This document shows positions 28,343-38,404 of a DNA stretch of 64,000 bases, in pieces. The translations under genes were made by a program, and so were the position numbers. Under the pieces are notes generated by a model. The model was not told the origin of the DNA. It was given only the letters and a program-made list of their open reading frames with translations, and did no database searches. This DNA comes from Nitrobacter sp963807355 (GTDB taxonomy: Bacteria; Pseudomonadota; Alphaproteobacteria; Rhizobiales; Xanthobacteraceae), in contig CAWEBX010000015.1 in the NCBI GenBank assembly GCA_963807355.1, positions 6,855 through 70,854 on the forward strand, written 5' to 3'. Positions within the stretch are counted from its first letter, which is position 1; each line of letters starts with the position of its first letter.

Positions 28343-29869
28343 TCATTGAATGATGAAGTTGTGCTGGGTATGCAGGTTTCGTCGGCAACGATGAGAGATG
28401 CCGCGCACATCCGGCAACCGTTTTGCCGATACTACGACGGATGTTGCAAAGGAGATCGCCAGAGACGTTGGAAGGAAATCGCCGACCAAGGCGGTAATCT
28501 TGCCAAACGTGCTTGTTTCCTGGCGATTCCGTACGCCGATCGTTTGATCGATCTTCATTCCCGATTTGGTGCACCAACGCCTCACGCGACGAGCTGTACT
28601 CAGGTGCACTCCGGTGGCCGAATAGCCCTTTCGGAGTTGAAGCACGGACATGTCCTGCGAAATCTGCCGGATGGTGCGAAGAGACAGCATGTTCGGGCTT
28701 TGAACGATCAATGTAGAGTTATCGCACAGACAATCCATTAACCTGGACAGCACTCGTTCGGGATCGTGGGCAAGGTGGAGGACGTTCAGGCACAGGACGC
28801 AATCAAACTTCTCTCCGCGCGTCAGCGTCGCGATCTCGTTGATGCTTCCATGGATCATTTCCACGCCACGAGCGGCGGCGCCGCCGGAAACGACGGGGTC
28901 CAGGGGCAATGCAACGACTCGCAAACCCCGCTCAATCAGCTTCGTTTCCGTGGCTCCCGATGCACATCCAATGGACAGGACGTTGCGCGCTGTTCGCGGA
29001 ATTGCGGACATGACGTCTTCGCTGATCGGCTCATAGTAATCCTTGGAGTAGTGTCCGCGAGGCAGTTTTGTCTCGGTGTTGAACAAGGGTCGCGGCGTCT
29101 TCATCCGTTCGGCAATCCGGATCAATGCGTCGATCTGTTCCACAAGTTCGGCTTTTGTTATGCCGACACGCCCCACATACTTGTTGGATGCGTGATGAAC
29201 GGTGAAGTCATCGATGTGGGAAACCGGAACAAGCTTCTTGAATCCGCATTGCGTGTATGGGTCGGTGGCTGCGGTGCAAAGAAGGTCGTATCCTTCCTCG
29301 TGGGGATCGACGAGAAAACCTCCCGACTGGATCGCCATTTTGAGCTGGCTTTGCGTAAGCACGTAGCAGGCCGCATGCTCGTTGGTGAAATGGGCGAGGG
29401 TGTAGGGACTTCTGACCCGGACCGACGTCGAATCCCAATGGAAGTTTTCGTGAATGTCTGGGTAGCTCTTTTCGCCGTTCGCGCCCTGCTCAAACCGCAG
29501 GAACCCCGCGATTTCGTCGGGTTGAAGCGCCGCTGTTACATCCAGGAAAGCCCGGAGATTCCGTTCCGTTATCAGGATGTCGTCTTCAGAGTAGATGAAC
29601 AGGTCGTATTTGTCGGCACGCTCGGCAAACAGCCGTTTGTGTGCAAAGGGCAGCGACCACGGGTTCTTGTTTGGGAAGCCGACGCGACATTCAACGTCCA
29701 GAGCAGACTTGTCGATATTCGAAAGGACGACGATGTCGATATCGAACGGCATGGATCGATATTCTTGAATGAGCCGCTCCAGATACCGGTCGTTGGACGT
29801 GCCATAACTTGCCAGCGCTACAAGAATGCTGAACGATGCATTCCGGGCATTGTCATGAAGCGTAGTCAT
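28343..29869 (-). CDS. Glycosyltransferase-like / SAM methyltransferase fusion protein
   Basis: Intact, 508 residues. Residues about 10-255 look like a GT-A-type glycosyltransferase of the kind found with polysaccharide clusters: SILVALASYGTSNDRYLERL, DLFIYSEDDILITERNLRAF, HWDSTSVRVRSPYTLAHF. Residues about 270-430 are a class I methyltransferase: VLSIGCASGATETKLIERG (SAM loop), FDCVLCLNVLHLAHDPERVL (motif IV). The tail is helical and basic. It is first in the minus-strand operon, 79 bases before the GT4 gene. It may add and O-methylate a terminal sugar; that link is inference. Confidence 0.75.
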   Translation of the reverse strand: MTTLHDNARNASFSILVALASYGTSNDRYLERLIQEYRSMPFDIDIVVLSNIDKSALDVECRVGFPNKNPWSLPFAHKRLFAERADKYDLFIYSEDDILITERNLRAFLDVTAALQPDEIAGFLRFEQGANGEKSYPDIHENFHWDSTSVRVRSPYTLAHFTNEHAACYVLTQSQLKMAIQSGGFLVDPHEEGYDLLCTAATDPYTQCGFKKLVPVSHIDDFTVHHASNKYVGRVGITKAELVEQIDALIRIAERMKTPRPLFNTETKLPRGHYSKDYYEPISEDVMSAIPRTARNVLSIGCASGATETKLIERGLRVVALPLDPVVSGGAAARGVEMIHGSINEIATLTRGEKFDCVLCLNVLHLAHDPERVLSRLMDCLCDNSTLIVQSPNMLSLRTIRQISQDMSVLQLRKGYSATGVHLSTARRVRRWCTKSGMKIDQTIGVRNRQETSTFGKITALVGDFLPTSLAISFATSVVVSAKRLPDVRGISHRCRRNLHTQHNFIIQ

Positions 29870-30153
29870 TGTGGAAATGGTCCTCTTCCAAAACCAACGT
29901 TAGTCTGTTCGCCGCCATGATCATGTCATCAGACGCAAGAAACAAACCTTGGTTTAACTGATACAATGAATTGGATCGCTTTGCTTCGGAAAAACTTTCG
30001 CTGAGCTAATTAAATTAAATAATTAATATGACTGGGAGCTATGAATTAATGCGGCGAAAGTCAAAGGCAGACCCGGTCCGCCGCGCGGGGCGTCGCTATT
30101 TCGAAATGCCGATGGGCTTTGCGTTCTCCAGCGGACGTGAAGGGACGAAAGGC
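29870..30153. promoter_or_regulatory. Divergent, very AT-rich promoter region
   Basis: It separates the leftward operon from a rightward glycosyltransferase gene. It contains GAGCTAATTAAATTAAATAA and AATTAATATG at 30004-30030, a motif type seen upstream of several EPS genes here (40631, 48702, 61236). It is a likely shared control region. Confidence 0.5.
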
Positions 30154-31475
30154 ATGAAGGTACTTTTTTACCCGCATTCCATGGAAGTAGGAGGGTCCCA
30201 GCTGAACGCTCTTCAGCTCGCGGGGGCGGTTCGCGAGCGGGGGCATGAGGTGATTGTGTTGTCCGAACCGGGTCCCCTGGTCGAGCGGGTGAGACGGATG
30301 GGAACTCGAGCATATCGAAATCCCCGAGCATCGGAGGCGGCCATCCGGGAGCGTGATGCGCAAGATCGGCCGTCTGGTACGGGAACGCGATATCGAGGTC
30401 GTGCACGGGCATGAATGGCCTCCCATCGTCGAGGCGTTTTTCGGCGCGCGAATTCCTCTGGAACCGCCGTCGTCGGGACAGTGATGTCGATGTCTGTGGC
30501 GTCTTTCTTGCCTCGCGACGTGCCGTTGACGGTGGGTACCGAATTCATTCGCAAGGCCGCAATGGACTCCGGGCATCGGCAGGTCGAACTGCTGGAACCA
30601 CCGGTGGATACAAACGCCGATAATCCGGCTGTCGACGGGAGCGGCTTTCGCGCCAATCAGGGCATTCACCCGAATGAAGTCCTTTTCGCCATGGTCTGTC
30701 GGCTGGTGCCGGATCTTAAGCTGGAAGGTCTGTTGTCGGCCTGCGAGGCGGTTTGTGAACTGGCCGTCGCAGGTCGTCCGGTGCGGCTGATCATCGTCGG
30801 TGACGGCCGCGCGCGCGGTGAGGTGGAAAAACGCGCCGCCGAGGTTAACGCGTCTGCAGGCCGCGAAGTTGTGCTGATGACAGGCGAGATGGCGGATCCC
30901 GCCCCTGCCTACGCCGCAGCGGACGTCGTGATCGGTCAAGGCGGCTCGGCGTTGCGAGGGATGGCTTTTGGAAAGCCACTCGTCGTTGTCGGCGAGGAGG
31001 GTTTTAGCGAATTACTGACCCCGGAAAGTTTGCCGTTTTCTGGGCAGGGATGGTATGGTCTTGGGCCCGGTTCGCTCGGCGCGGGAGTGCCGGCGCTGCG
31101 CTTCGCCGGAGTTGCGAAGTGAGTTGGGGCATCTTGGCCGGCAACTCACGGAGCAGCGGTTTAGCTTGAGGCACGCGGCCACCGTCGTTGGAAAGTCGCA
31201 TCGGCCGCCGACTGACGGAGCACGTTAGCCTGAAGCACGCGGCCTGTCGTTGAAATCTGTATGTGTCTGCAATCCGGAACCCCGCCTTCGGGCGTGTGCT
31301 TTCGGATTTTGTCCATGTCAGCACCGGGTTGGTCGGCAACAAGATCGGACGAAAATATCAGCGGTGGATCGGCAGATCGTCTGTCGATGACAACAACGCA
31401 CGCGAGTTGATCGCCGCAGTTATTTCCAACGGTAAGCGCGGCAAGACGTTGCCTTTAAGAGCGGGCACACAATAG
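30154..31475 (+). pseudogene. Family 4 glycosyltransferase (plus strand), several frameshifts
   Basis: Start ATG 30154 (MKVLFYPHSMEVGGSQLNAL, the donor-loop GGxxxN of GT4). It continues through the next frame (LEHIEIPEHRRRPSG, IEVVHGHEWPPIVEAFFGA), then AVVGTVMSMSVASFLPRDVP, FAMVCRLVPDLKLEGLLSAC, RLIIVGDGRARGEVEK and AADVVIGQGGSALRGMAFGK. The end is disturbed by a diverged duplication at 31144-31257; the last coherent part is FGRVLSDFVHVSTGLVGNKI to the stop at 31475. Extra bases are clear at 30303 and about 31100. Acceptor and donor sugars unknown. Confidence 0.75.
31144..31257 (+). repeat. Diverged tandem duplication inside the glycosyltransferase 3' end
   Basis: Two units about 67 bases apart: ACTCACGGAGCA...TTAGCTTGAGGCACGCGGCC from 31144 and ACTGACGGAGCA...TTAGCCTGAAGCACGCGGCC from 31211. 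They differ by substitutions and small gaps. Both encode a similar helix (FSLRHAATVVG and LSLKHAA). Either an old duplication or two alleles joined during assembly. Confidence 0.6.
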
Positions 31476-31522
31476 TTCTCATGAAAAATTAGGGTGACTT
31501 TAGCGGGCAACAAGCCGCGCAC

Positions 31523-32682
31523 TCACGCCATTCTGTTGATCACACGCGCTCCAGCTCGGACCGCAGCCAGCATTCGCGACGGCACCTGCTCCTCCTCGAC
31601 CATTTGCGCGTAGATCGGAAGCAGGATCGAGCGATCTTGCGCGAGTTCGGATTGACGTAAGTCGTGGCGTTGCTCGCTGTCCGCATAGGGTGCCTCCCGA
31701 TGCGCGCACATAATCCCCCGCCGTGTGGCGATGCCTTTATCGAGAAGGTTCTGCATCACCTTTCTCTGATCGACGCGATCCGGCAGACGTACACAATAAC
31801 TCTGCCAGTTGGACCGCGCCCATTCCGGTTCGTGCGGCAGGATCAATCCTTCAAGATTACCCAGGAGTTCGCCATAACGGGCGGCGATTGTGCGCCGGCG
31901 CGCGATCAGGTCTGGAAGGCGTTCAAGCTGCTTTCGTCCGACGGCCGCCTGTATGTCGGTCATCCGGTAATTGAAACCAACGAAAAGGTAGTTTTCAAAA
32001 ATAACTTGCGGCGAGCCGTGCCGAACGGTGTCCGGAACGTCCATCGCATGCTGACGCCAGAGCCTGAGCTTGCGGTCATGATCGGAATCGGAAGTCGTCA
32101 CCATGCCGCCTTCGCCGGTGGTGATGACCTTGCGAGGATGGAAGGAAAAACATGCCATCGTTCCGTGCGGCTTGCCAATCAAATCCCATTTGCCGTCGAT
32201 GTTGATCTGGCTTCCGATTGCGCAGGCGGCGTCTTCGATCACGGCAATGCTGTGGCGTTCGGCCAATGCCGTGATCGATGCCAGGTCGCACGGCATTCCC
32301 ATCTGGTGTACGACCAAGATCGCGCGCGTGCGTTCGGTAATCGCGTTGGCAACACATGCCGGATCGAGGTTGTAAGTGGCGGGATCGATGTCAACAAAAA
32401 CGGGCGTCGCTCCGCAGTAGCGGATGCTGTTGGCACTCGCGATGAAAGAGTGGGTCGCAGTGATGACTTCGTCGCCGGGACCAACCCCCAGGGTCAGCAA
32501 CGCAAGATGCAGCGCGGTCGTGCAGTTTGACACCGCGCAGGCATACGGCGCACCGACCATCGCCGCAAACTCCGCTCGAAGGCAGCGACCTGAGCCCCTT
32601 GGGACAGCCAGCCGGACAGAACCGTATCGTGGGCGGCATCGGCTTCGGTCTTATCAAGATATGGTTTTGCGATCGGAATCAT
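31523..32682 (-). pseudogene. DegT/DnrJ/EryC1/StrS sugar aminotransferase 1, one frameshift
   Basis: Start ATG 32682 (MIPIAKPYLDKTEADAAHDT, WLSQGAQVAAFE). From about 32570 it runs in a second open frame to 31523. PLP motifs: SNCTTALHLALL, VIEDAACAIGS, CFSFHPRKVITTGEGGMVTT (catalytic Lys in HPRK), NYRMTDIQAAVGRKQL. A missing G near 32580 (GAGCGGAG for GAGGCGGAG) breaks it. Restored length is about 387 residues, as usual. The N-terminus is like perosamine/bacillosamine-type transaminases that aminate a 4-keto-6-deoxy nucleotide sugar, so its substrate is likely made by an epimerase/dehydratase of the same cluster. Confidence 0.85.
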
Positions 32683-32855
32683 GATGAAGCCAGCGCCTCT
32701 ACTTTGTCGGACATGAGTGCGATATGTTCAGCTAACAGTTGTACCATCGTAAACGGTGAACCAGTGCGTACTGGACACACCACTGATACGGTCCACGTGG
32801 CGATGCAGGGTCGCGATGAAGGAAGGCATGTTAATGGGACCACGAAGGCTATACT

Positions 32856-33718
32856 TTATTTGAAGGGATCCGTAGATAACGCCGTGCGGGAGGTTTCATC
32901 ACGCTGCCAAAGATGAGTTCCGCTTCGAAGTCCCAGGGTCGCTCTGTACCGTGCAATAATGTTGACCAAACAATAGATCACCAATCCCGGCCACAATTTC
33001 GGCTTTGTAAACAATGCAAAGAGCTGCCGATTATTGGCCTCGCCTTTGTTTTCCTGCAGCTCCGGAAAGCGTCGGGCGAGATCGAAGGTTCCTCTATAGG
33101 CGCGGGTTCTGACCGCGATCAGCTGCAGCCCGGTGCGTGGAGGAAAGACCGTGGACTGTCACATCGGGCAGGGTCTCTCGTTCGTTCACGCCGAACTGAA
33201 GACGAACATAGGTGTCGTCGGCGGTGACGTCCGGAAACTTGCCGAACCGTCTCCGCCCCGCCTCGGATAAGGCGTAGACGCCGGACCCGCCAATCCCCTC
33301 GCGCGAAGACGGCAACCGCGAGCGAATATCGTGGTATTTGCGAACCAGCCAGGAGCAGCCCGTCAGATTGATGTCCGCCGTGGGTGCCACTGCCAGAACG
33401 TCGCCTTGCGCGAGCCGCCTTGCCAGCGCCCGGATCGCGTCAATGGAGATAAGGATGTCGGCGTCGACATAAATTCTCGGGAATCCGCGCGACATTTGAT
33501 CGCCAAGGTTCAGAGCATGGATCTTGCTCGCGATCTCCGATTCAACGACACGAACGGTTGGTTCGAAGCGCTCGTGCGATGGCCGCGGTGTCGTCCGTGC
33601 ACCCATTACAAACGACGACTACGCCGATCTCCTCCGAACCCGGAGCGGCGACCCATTGGCTCAACGTCCGTGCAATCACGGAGCTTTCGTTGTGCGCTGG
33701 GACGACGATCGAAATCAT
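32856..33718 (-). pseudogene. Family 2 glycosyltransferase, two frameshifts
   Basis: Start ATG 33718: MISIVVPAHNESSVIARTLS, EEIGVVVVCNGCTDDTAAIA (GT2 donor-binding Asp), then after a shift ESEIASKIHALNLGDQM, IYVDADILISIDAIRALARR (the DxD-like VDAD), REGIGGSGVYALSEAGRRRF, FPDVTADDTYVRLQF. After a second shift near 33145: AVRTRAYRGTFDLARRFPEL to the stop at 32856 (LSTDPFK). The C-terminal helices (LWPGLVIYCLVNIIARYRA) suggest membrane association. It is an inverting transferase of the EPS locus; donor unknown. Confidence 0.75.
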
Positions 33719-33866
33719 GGCTGGCCGAATTCGGATGGATCAGTTTCGGTTAGCGTTTGAATTTCCACAGCTCCTGTTCGAGGACAGACGCCGGAAATAT
33801 AATACCCGACCCGGAACAGATCTCGCGGGCAGCCTCGATCTCGTTCGCATCAAGCAATCGCTCGGG

Positions 33867-34873
33867 TCACGAAACGGCGGCCTCCTTCTGCCGGGGCGTT
33901 GCCGGAGATGAAAGCTCGCTGCGCCACCATTTCACGAGTTGATTCAATCCTTGTTCGAGCGGAATAGTGGAACGGAAGCCGAGCAACTCTTCCGCTTTCG
34001 CCGTCGACGCCAGACGGCGCGGAACCGGATTGATCGTACGCTCCGGCGCGAATTCCGGCGTCAGGCCGCGTCGGCCCATGACCGAAGCAAGCGCCGCCGC
34101 GAGCTGCACCAGGCTGGTTTCGGTTCCGCTCGCCACGTTGAACACCTCGTCGGTGACGCTCGACTTGGCGCCGAGAATATTGGCGCGCGCGACATCGCGA
34201 ACATGAATGAAATCCATGGTCTGCTGGCCGTCGCCGAAGATGATCGGCGGCAGGCCCGCTTCCAGCCGCTCCATCCAGCGGATCAGCACCTCGGTATAGC
34301 GGCCGTGGATGTCCATGCGGTCGCCGTAGACGTTGAAATACCGGAAGGCGACGTAGTCGAGCCCGTGCATGTCGTTGAAGGTGCGGAGCAGCCCTTCGTT
34401 GAAGGCCTTGGCTGCGCCGTAGAGGGTGCGGTTGTCGTAGGATTCTGCCGCTCCGTCGTCGGAAATTCCTCGGCCATGCCGTAGACCGATGCCGAGGATG
34501 CGGCGATCACCTTCTCGATGTCGTGCTTGACGCACAGTTCGAGCAGATCGAAGGTCGCGTCTGACCATGACCTCCATGGCGAGGCGCGGTTCGGCTGCGC
34601 AGTGGGTGATGCGCAAGTGCGGCCTGGTGAAAGACGATGTCGGCAGCCTTCACCAGCGACGCCATCAGCTTGCCGTCGCGGATATCGCCGTGGACCAGGC
34701 GGACAGGACCGCGCGCCAGCGCCCGTCTGGAGATTTTCCGGCCGTCCTCTGACCATGTTGTCGAGCGCGACGATTTCGACGCAACCCTCGTCGCACAGGA
34801 GGTCGACGATATGCGAGCCGATGAAGCCGGCGCCGCCGGTGACCAGAATTCGTTTTCCCTTCAGATCAGCCAA
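33867..34873 (-). pseudogene. NAD-dependent sugar epimerase/dehydratase, four indels
   Basis: Start ATG 34873: KRILVTGGAGFIGSHIVDLL (Rossmann GGxGxxG). Then across indels: LKAADIVFHQAA-type text, RITHCAAEPRLAMEVMV, DATFDLLELCVKHDIEKVIA, ASSASVYGMAEEFPTTE and YDNRTLYGAAKAFNEGLLRT (catalytic YxxxK). The C-terminal half to 33867 is clean (YFNVYGDRMDIHGRYTEVLI, DVFNVASGTETSL-like region). Extra bases near 34735, 34615 and 34560 and a missing base near 34440. About 335 residues when joined. Member of the UDP-glucuronate or UDP-hexose epimerase group of the SDR superfamily; its exact substrate cannot be told. Confidence 0.8.
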
Positions 34874-34882
34874 GATACTCTC

Positions 34883-36066
34883 CTATTGTTGAGCTTCGAC
34901 GAATGTCAGCTTCGTTGATGACGAAGCTGCTCTGACCGCGACGCCTAGGCAGCCTCGACGAGCACGAGCCTTCTCCAGTTCTGCCACGACCTCGTCCACC
35001 TGCTCCGGGCGCAGTTCCGGATAGATCGGAAGCGAGAGAAATTGTTTCGCCAGCTGCTTCGGTGACCGGGAAATCGCCGGCGCGATAGCCAAGATTGGCG
35101 TAGGCCTTCTGCAGATGGACCGGAACGGGATAGTGAATACCCACGCCGATGCCGGCTTCCTGCAGGACGGCTTCAACGCCTCGTCGCGGCGCGGCAGGCA
35201 CAGCGCATAGACGTGGTAGACGTGCCGGCTGTGCGCTGGCGGCTCGCGGTCGTTGACAACGGAAGTTTCTGCCAGCAGGCGATCATACTGCGCGGCCGAC
35301 CGACCGGCGGCCTTCGGTCCAGGCTTCGATGTAGTTCATCTTGACGTTCAGAACGGCGCCCTGAATGCCGTCCATGCGATAGTTGTAGCCGGCGACGACG
35401 TGATTGTATTTGGATTCCTGTCCCCAATCGCGAAGCAGCGAAATTCGTCTGCGCAAGTCCGGCGTTGTTGGTGACCACCGCGCCGCCTTCGCCATACGCT
35501 CCGAGGTTCTTGCCGGGGTAGAAGCTGAAGCAGCCGAGATCGCCGATCGACCCGGCGCGCCGGCCCTTGTATTCGGCACCATGAGCTTGCGCGGCGTCCT
35601 CGATCACGACGAGCCCGTGTCGGCGGGCGATCTCCATGATCGGATCCATGTCGGCCATCAGTCCGTGCAAGATGGACAGGCAGGATCGCCTTCGTTCGCG
35701 GCGTGATCGCGGCTTCGATCAGGGCCGGATTCATCGTCCAGGTGACCGGGATCGACGTCGACGAAGACCGGCTTGGCGCCGCTGTACAGGATCGCGGCGG
35801 TGGTCGCGACGAAGGTCATCGATACGGTGATGACCTCATCGCCGGGCCCGACGCCGGCCGCGAGCAGCGCCAGATGCAGCGCCGAGGTTCCGCTGTTGAC
35901 CGCAAGGCAATGGTCGACGTTGCAATAGGCCGCAAAGCGCTTCTCGAAGGCCGCGACCTCCGGTCCCAGCACAAATTGCGTGCTATCGATGGCGCGCAGC
36001 AACCGCGGCATCGACCTCGGGCTTGATCTGGCGGTACTGAGCTTTCAAATCCAGAAAAGGTATCAA
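34883..36066 (-). pseudogene. DegT/DnrJ/EryC1/StrS sugar aminotransferase 2 (WbpE-like), many indels
   Basis: Probably starts at TTG 36066 after AGAGGA: LIPFLDLKAQYRQIKPEVDA, typical of WbpE-type 3-amino-sugar transaminases. Then IDSTQFVLGPEVAAFEKRF, VNSGTSALHLALLAAGVGPG, VSMTFVATTAAILYSGAKPV, LVVIEDAAQAHGAEYKGRRA, CFSFYPGKNLGAYGEGGAVV (PLP Lys in PGKN), YNYRMDGIQGAVLNVKM, VGIHYPVPVHLQKAYANLGY, LPIYPELRPEQVDEVVAEL. Each piece lies in a different frame; I count at least six indels. It would make the amino group of a 3-amino (or 2,3-diamino) uronic or hexose nucleotide sugar together with the Gfo/Idh dehydrogenase and the acyltransferase nearby. Confidence 0.8.
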
Positions 36067-36235
36067 GGTAATAATCCTCTGCAGGAGGCGTCCGATCGGA
36101 CGCACATTTATTATCTAAATCAATATAATCAAACTACACAATTTAAACAAATAAAAACAGAATAAACTAAATGTCATGCGAGTTGATCGGGCGTGGTAAT
36201 CCCGCAGGCTTTGATTAATGACGCGAGCTCGGCCG
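36067..36235. other. AT-rich spacer
   Basis: An AT-rich stretch (36105-36172, ATTTATTATCTAAATCAATA and similar) between the aminotransferase and acyltransferase genes. It could hold a promoter for the leftward genes. Confidence 0.35.
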
Positions 36236-36721
36236 TCAGGCAGGCGCATCGATCCTGGATTTGACGGATCGGGCAGGCACCCCGGCGACAACGTCGCCCG
36301 GCGGAACATCCCTGGTGACCACGGCGCCGGCACCGACAATGGCGCCAGCGCCGATCGTGATGCCGCATAGAATGGTGGCGTTGGAGCCGATCGACGCCCG
36401 GCGTGCCGACACGGGTCGGCTCCACCTGTCCAGTCGGCGGGACCCTGCAGCCGGCCGTCCGCAGTCGTGGCCCTCGGATATTTGTCGTTGGTGAACATGA
36501 CGCCGTGCCCGATGAACACCTCGTCCTCGATGCGTGACGCCTTCGCAGATGAAGCTGTGCGACGAGATCTTGCAGCGGGCGCCGATTTTCGCGCCGACCT
36601 GGATTTCGACAAAGGTTCCGATCCGGGTTTCATCTCCGATCGAGCATCCGTAGAGATTGACGAGATCCGGATGAAATATGCGGACGTCGCGACCGAGTTG
36701 AACATCCTTTGTGATGGGCAT
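36236..36721 (-). pseudogene. Left-handed beta-helix N-acyltransferase (WbpD-like), three small insertions
   Basis: Start ATG 36721: MPITKDVQLGRDVRIFHPDL, VNLYGCSIGDETRIGTFVEI, ICEGVTIEDEVFIGHGVMFT, NDKYPRATTADGRLQGPADW, then IGSNATILCGITIGAGAIVG and VTRDVPPGDVVAGVPAR. The isoleucine-rich hexapeptide turns and the NDKYPRA loop are characteristic of WbpD/WlbB-type enzymes, which acetylate the 3-amino group of UDP-2-acetamido-3-amino sugars. Three extra bases (near 36546, 36436 and 36405) throw the middle out of frame and the end returns to the first frame. About 161 residues. Confidence 0.8.
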
Positions 36722-36772
36722 CGGCGGCTTCGGCTCCGATCTGGCTTGAGATCCGGTTTCCGGATGAATGGT

Positions 36773-38271
36773 CTATCGCACGGCGTTGCGCCGTACGGGT
36801 AGCGCAAATCTGAAGCGCAGATGTCCGAACAAGCGCTGCCCGCCTGTTGTAGCAGCGGCAGCAGCGGATGGCGGGTCGCAATCAATGCCAGCAGCCAACA
36901 TATGGCCGTGCCGAAGCAAGCCAGAGCTAGTCCGACGATGGGTCGAATCATCAGGAAATGCCACGAGCGAGCGCAGACGATGGCGGGTATCGCGCTGACG
37001 AGAGCGTCACGAGCGCGCTCTTTGGAGTCGCGCGAAGCAGGTCCTCCGGTTTGATATCAAGATGCCGGCTGACAAAGTAGATCGCCACGACGGCCTGGAA
37101 CGGCAAGGTCAGCAAGCGCGGATGCCGCGACTGCTTCGATGCCGAAGAACGAGGCGGCAAAGATGAGCAGCAGGGAAGGCGGCAGCGAGATGAGCGATGA
37201 GATACAGCGCGTCGCGCACATGCCCGACCGCGACCAGGACCGGGTAGGTGAGGCAGGCGGCGAACAGCGCAAGATTTGCAATGCACAGAAGCTGCACCAG
37301 CGGGACGATCTCGAGCCAGGTCGGGCCCAGCCAGATCAGGATGATCGGATGCGCCATGATGGCGAGAAATGTAAGGACGGGCCACTGCACGGCGCTCAGA
37401 AGCGTAATCGAATCGAGGTAGATCTTGCGGAGATCTGTTCCTGCCCTGGTTTTCGGCAAAGATCGCCGGCATGATGACCGGACTCAGCACCTGACCGACC
37501 AGCTTGTCGAAGACCTGGGTCACGCCGATCGCGCGGCTGTAAAGTCCGACGGCCGCGAAATCGAGTATGCGGCCGAGAAACAGTTGCGGCGACAAATTGT
37601 AGAAGACGTTGATCAGGCTGACGCCGCCCGAATACATCCCGAACTTGAGGACGTCCGAACAGTTCCGAAAGCGACGGTTGGAAGATTCGAATGTTGTGCG
37701 ACGTCGCCACCAGATAGGATTGTCAGAACAAGATTCATGGCGACCCCGCCCCATATCGGCGCCATGAAACTGAAATCCAGAACCGCGAGCACGATAGAAA
37801 CGGCTGCTCCGACAGAAATTCGCAATAAGATTGCAGAGGCGCAAGTTTTCCGAACGCCATTTGCGCCGGAGCAGGGCGGATGATCATAACCGAGAACGGC
37901 GTCAGAAGAAAGTTCAGGGCCGCAACGGCCATGCCGGTATCGAGACCGCTTTGCTTGAAGAATACGACAAAAGCCTTGCCGAAAACGACGAGGATCAGCG
38001 CAAGGACGATCGAGATGCAGACGGTGACGGTAAACGCCGTGCGGGTGTCTTGATTCCGTCAGAGTCCTGCTTTCTGAATGAGATAGTTGGCGCCGCCGAA
38101 TTCCTGGAACGACGCCGCAAAAATCGCAACGACCGCGTTCACGACCGCATAGATGCCGAACTCCGTCGGCGTCAGCAGTCGTGAAAGGATCGCGGTCGAG
38201 ATAAAAAACAGCAGCAGGCCGCCATACCGCTCAATCGCGGAAAAGAAGATTGAGCGTTGAACAGAGCTCAT
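36773..38271 (-). pseudogene. Wzx-type polysaccharide flippase, many indels
   Basis: Start ATG 38271: SIFFSAIERYGGLLLFFIST, LSRLLTPTEFGIYAVVNAVV, FQEFGGANYLIQKAGL. Further pieces in other frames: MAVAALNFLLTPFSVMIIR, MAFGKLAPLQSYCEF, FGMYSGGVSLINVFYNLSPQ, GRILDFAAVGLYSRAIGVTQ, VLSPVIMPAIFAENQG, DLLRATPKSALVTL and the final helices MIRPIVGLALACFGTAICWL. Overall about 12-14 membrane helices and 480-500 residues, normal for the MATE/PST (MviN-like) exporter group. It would turn the lipid-linked repeat unit to the periplasmic side. This is the most indel-ridden gene in the window. Confidence 0.75.
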
Positions 38272-38404
38272 GGCGGATTACATCATCTTGCGATCTGAAG
38301 AATGACAGCGGTCTCAGGCGAACATCGATTAGCGCACTGATCCTTTAGATCAAAAGGCAGTAGATCAAACCGCGGAACTTCGGCTCCGGGCTTCGACAGA
38401 AACT

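Noticed and set aside
28766..29920. 384-codon plus-strand open frame
   Set aside because: Exactly antisense to the intact glycosyltransferase-methyltransferase gene; composition is that of a GC-rich shadow frame with no motif.
31664..32530. 288-codon plus-strand frame
   Set aside because: Antisense to the DegT aminotransferase, which has full PLP motifs.
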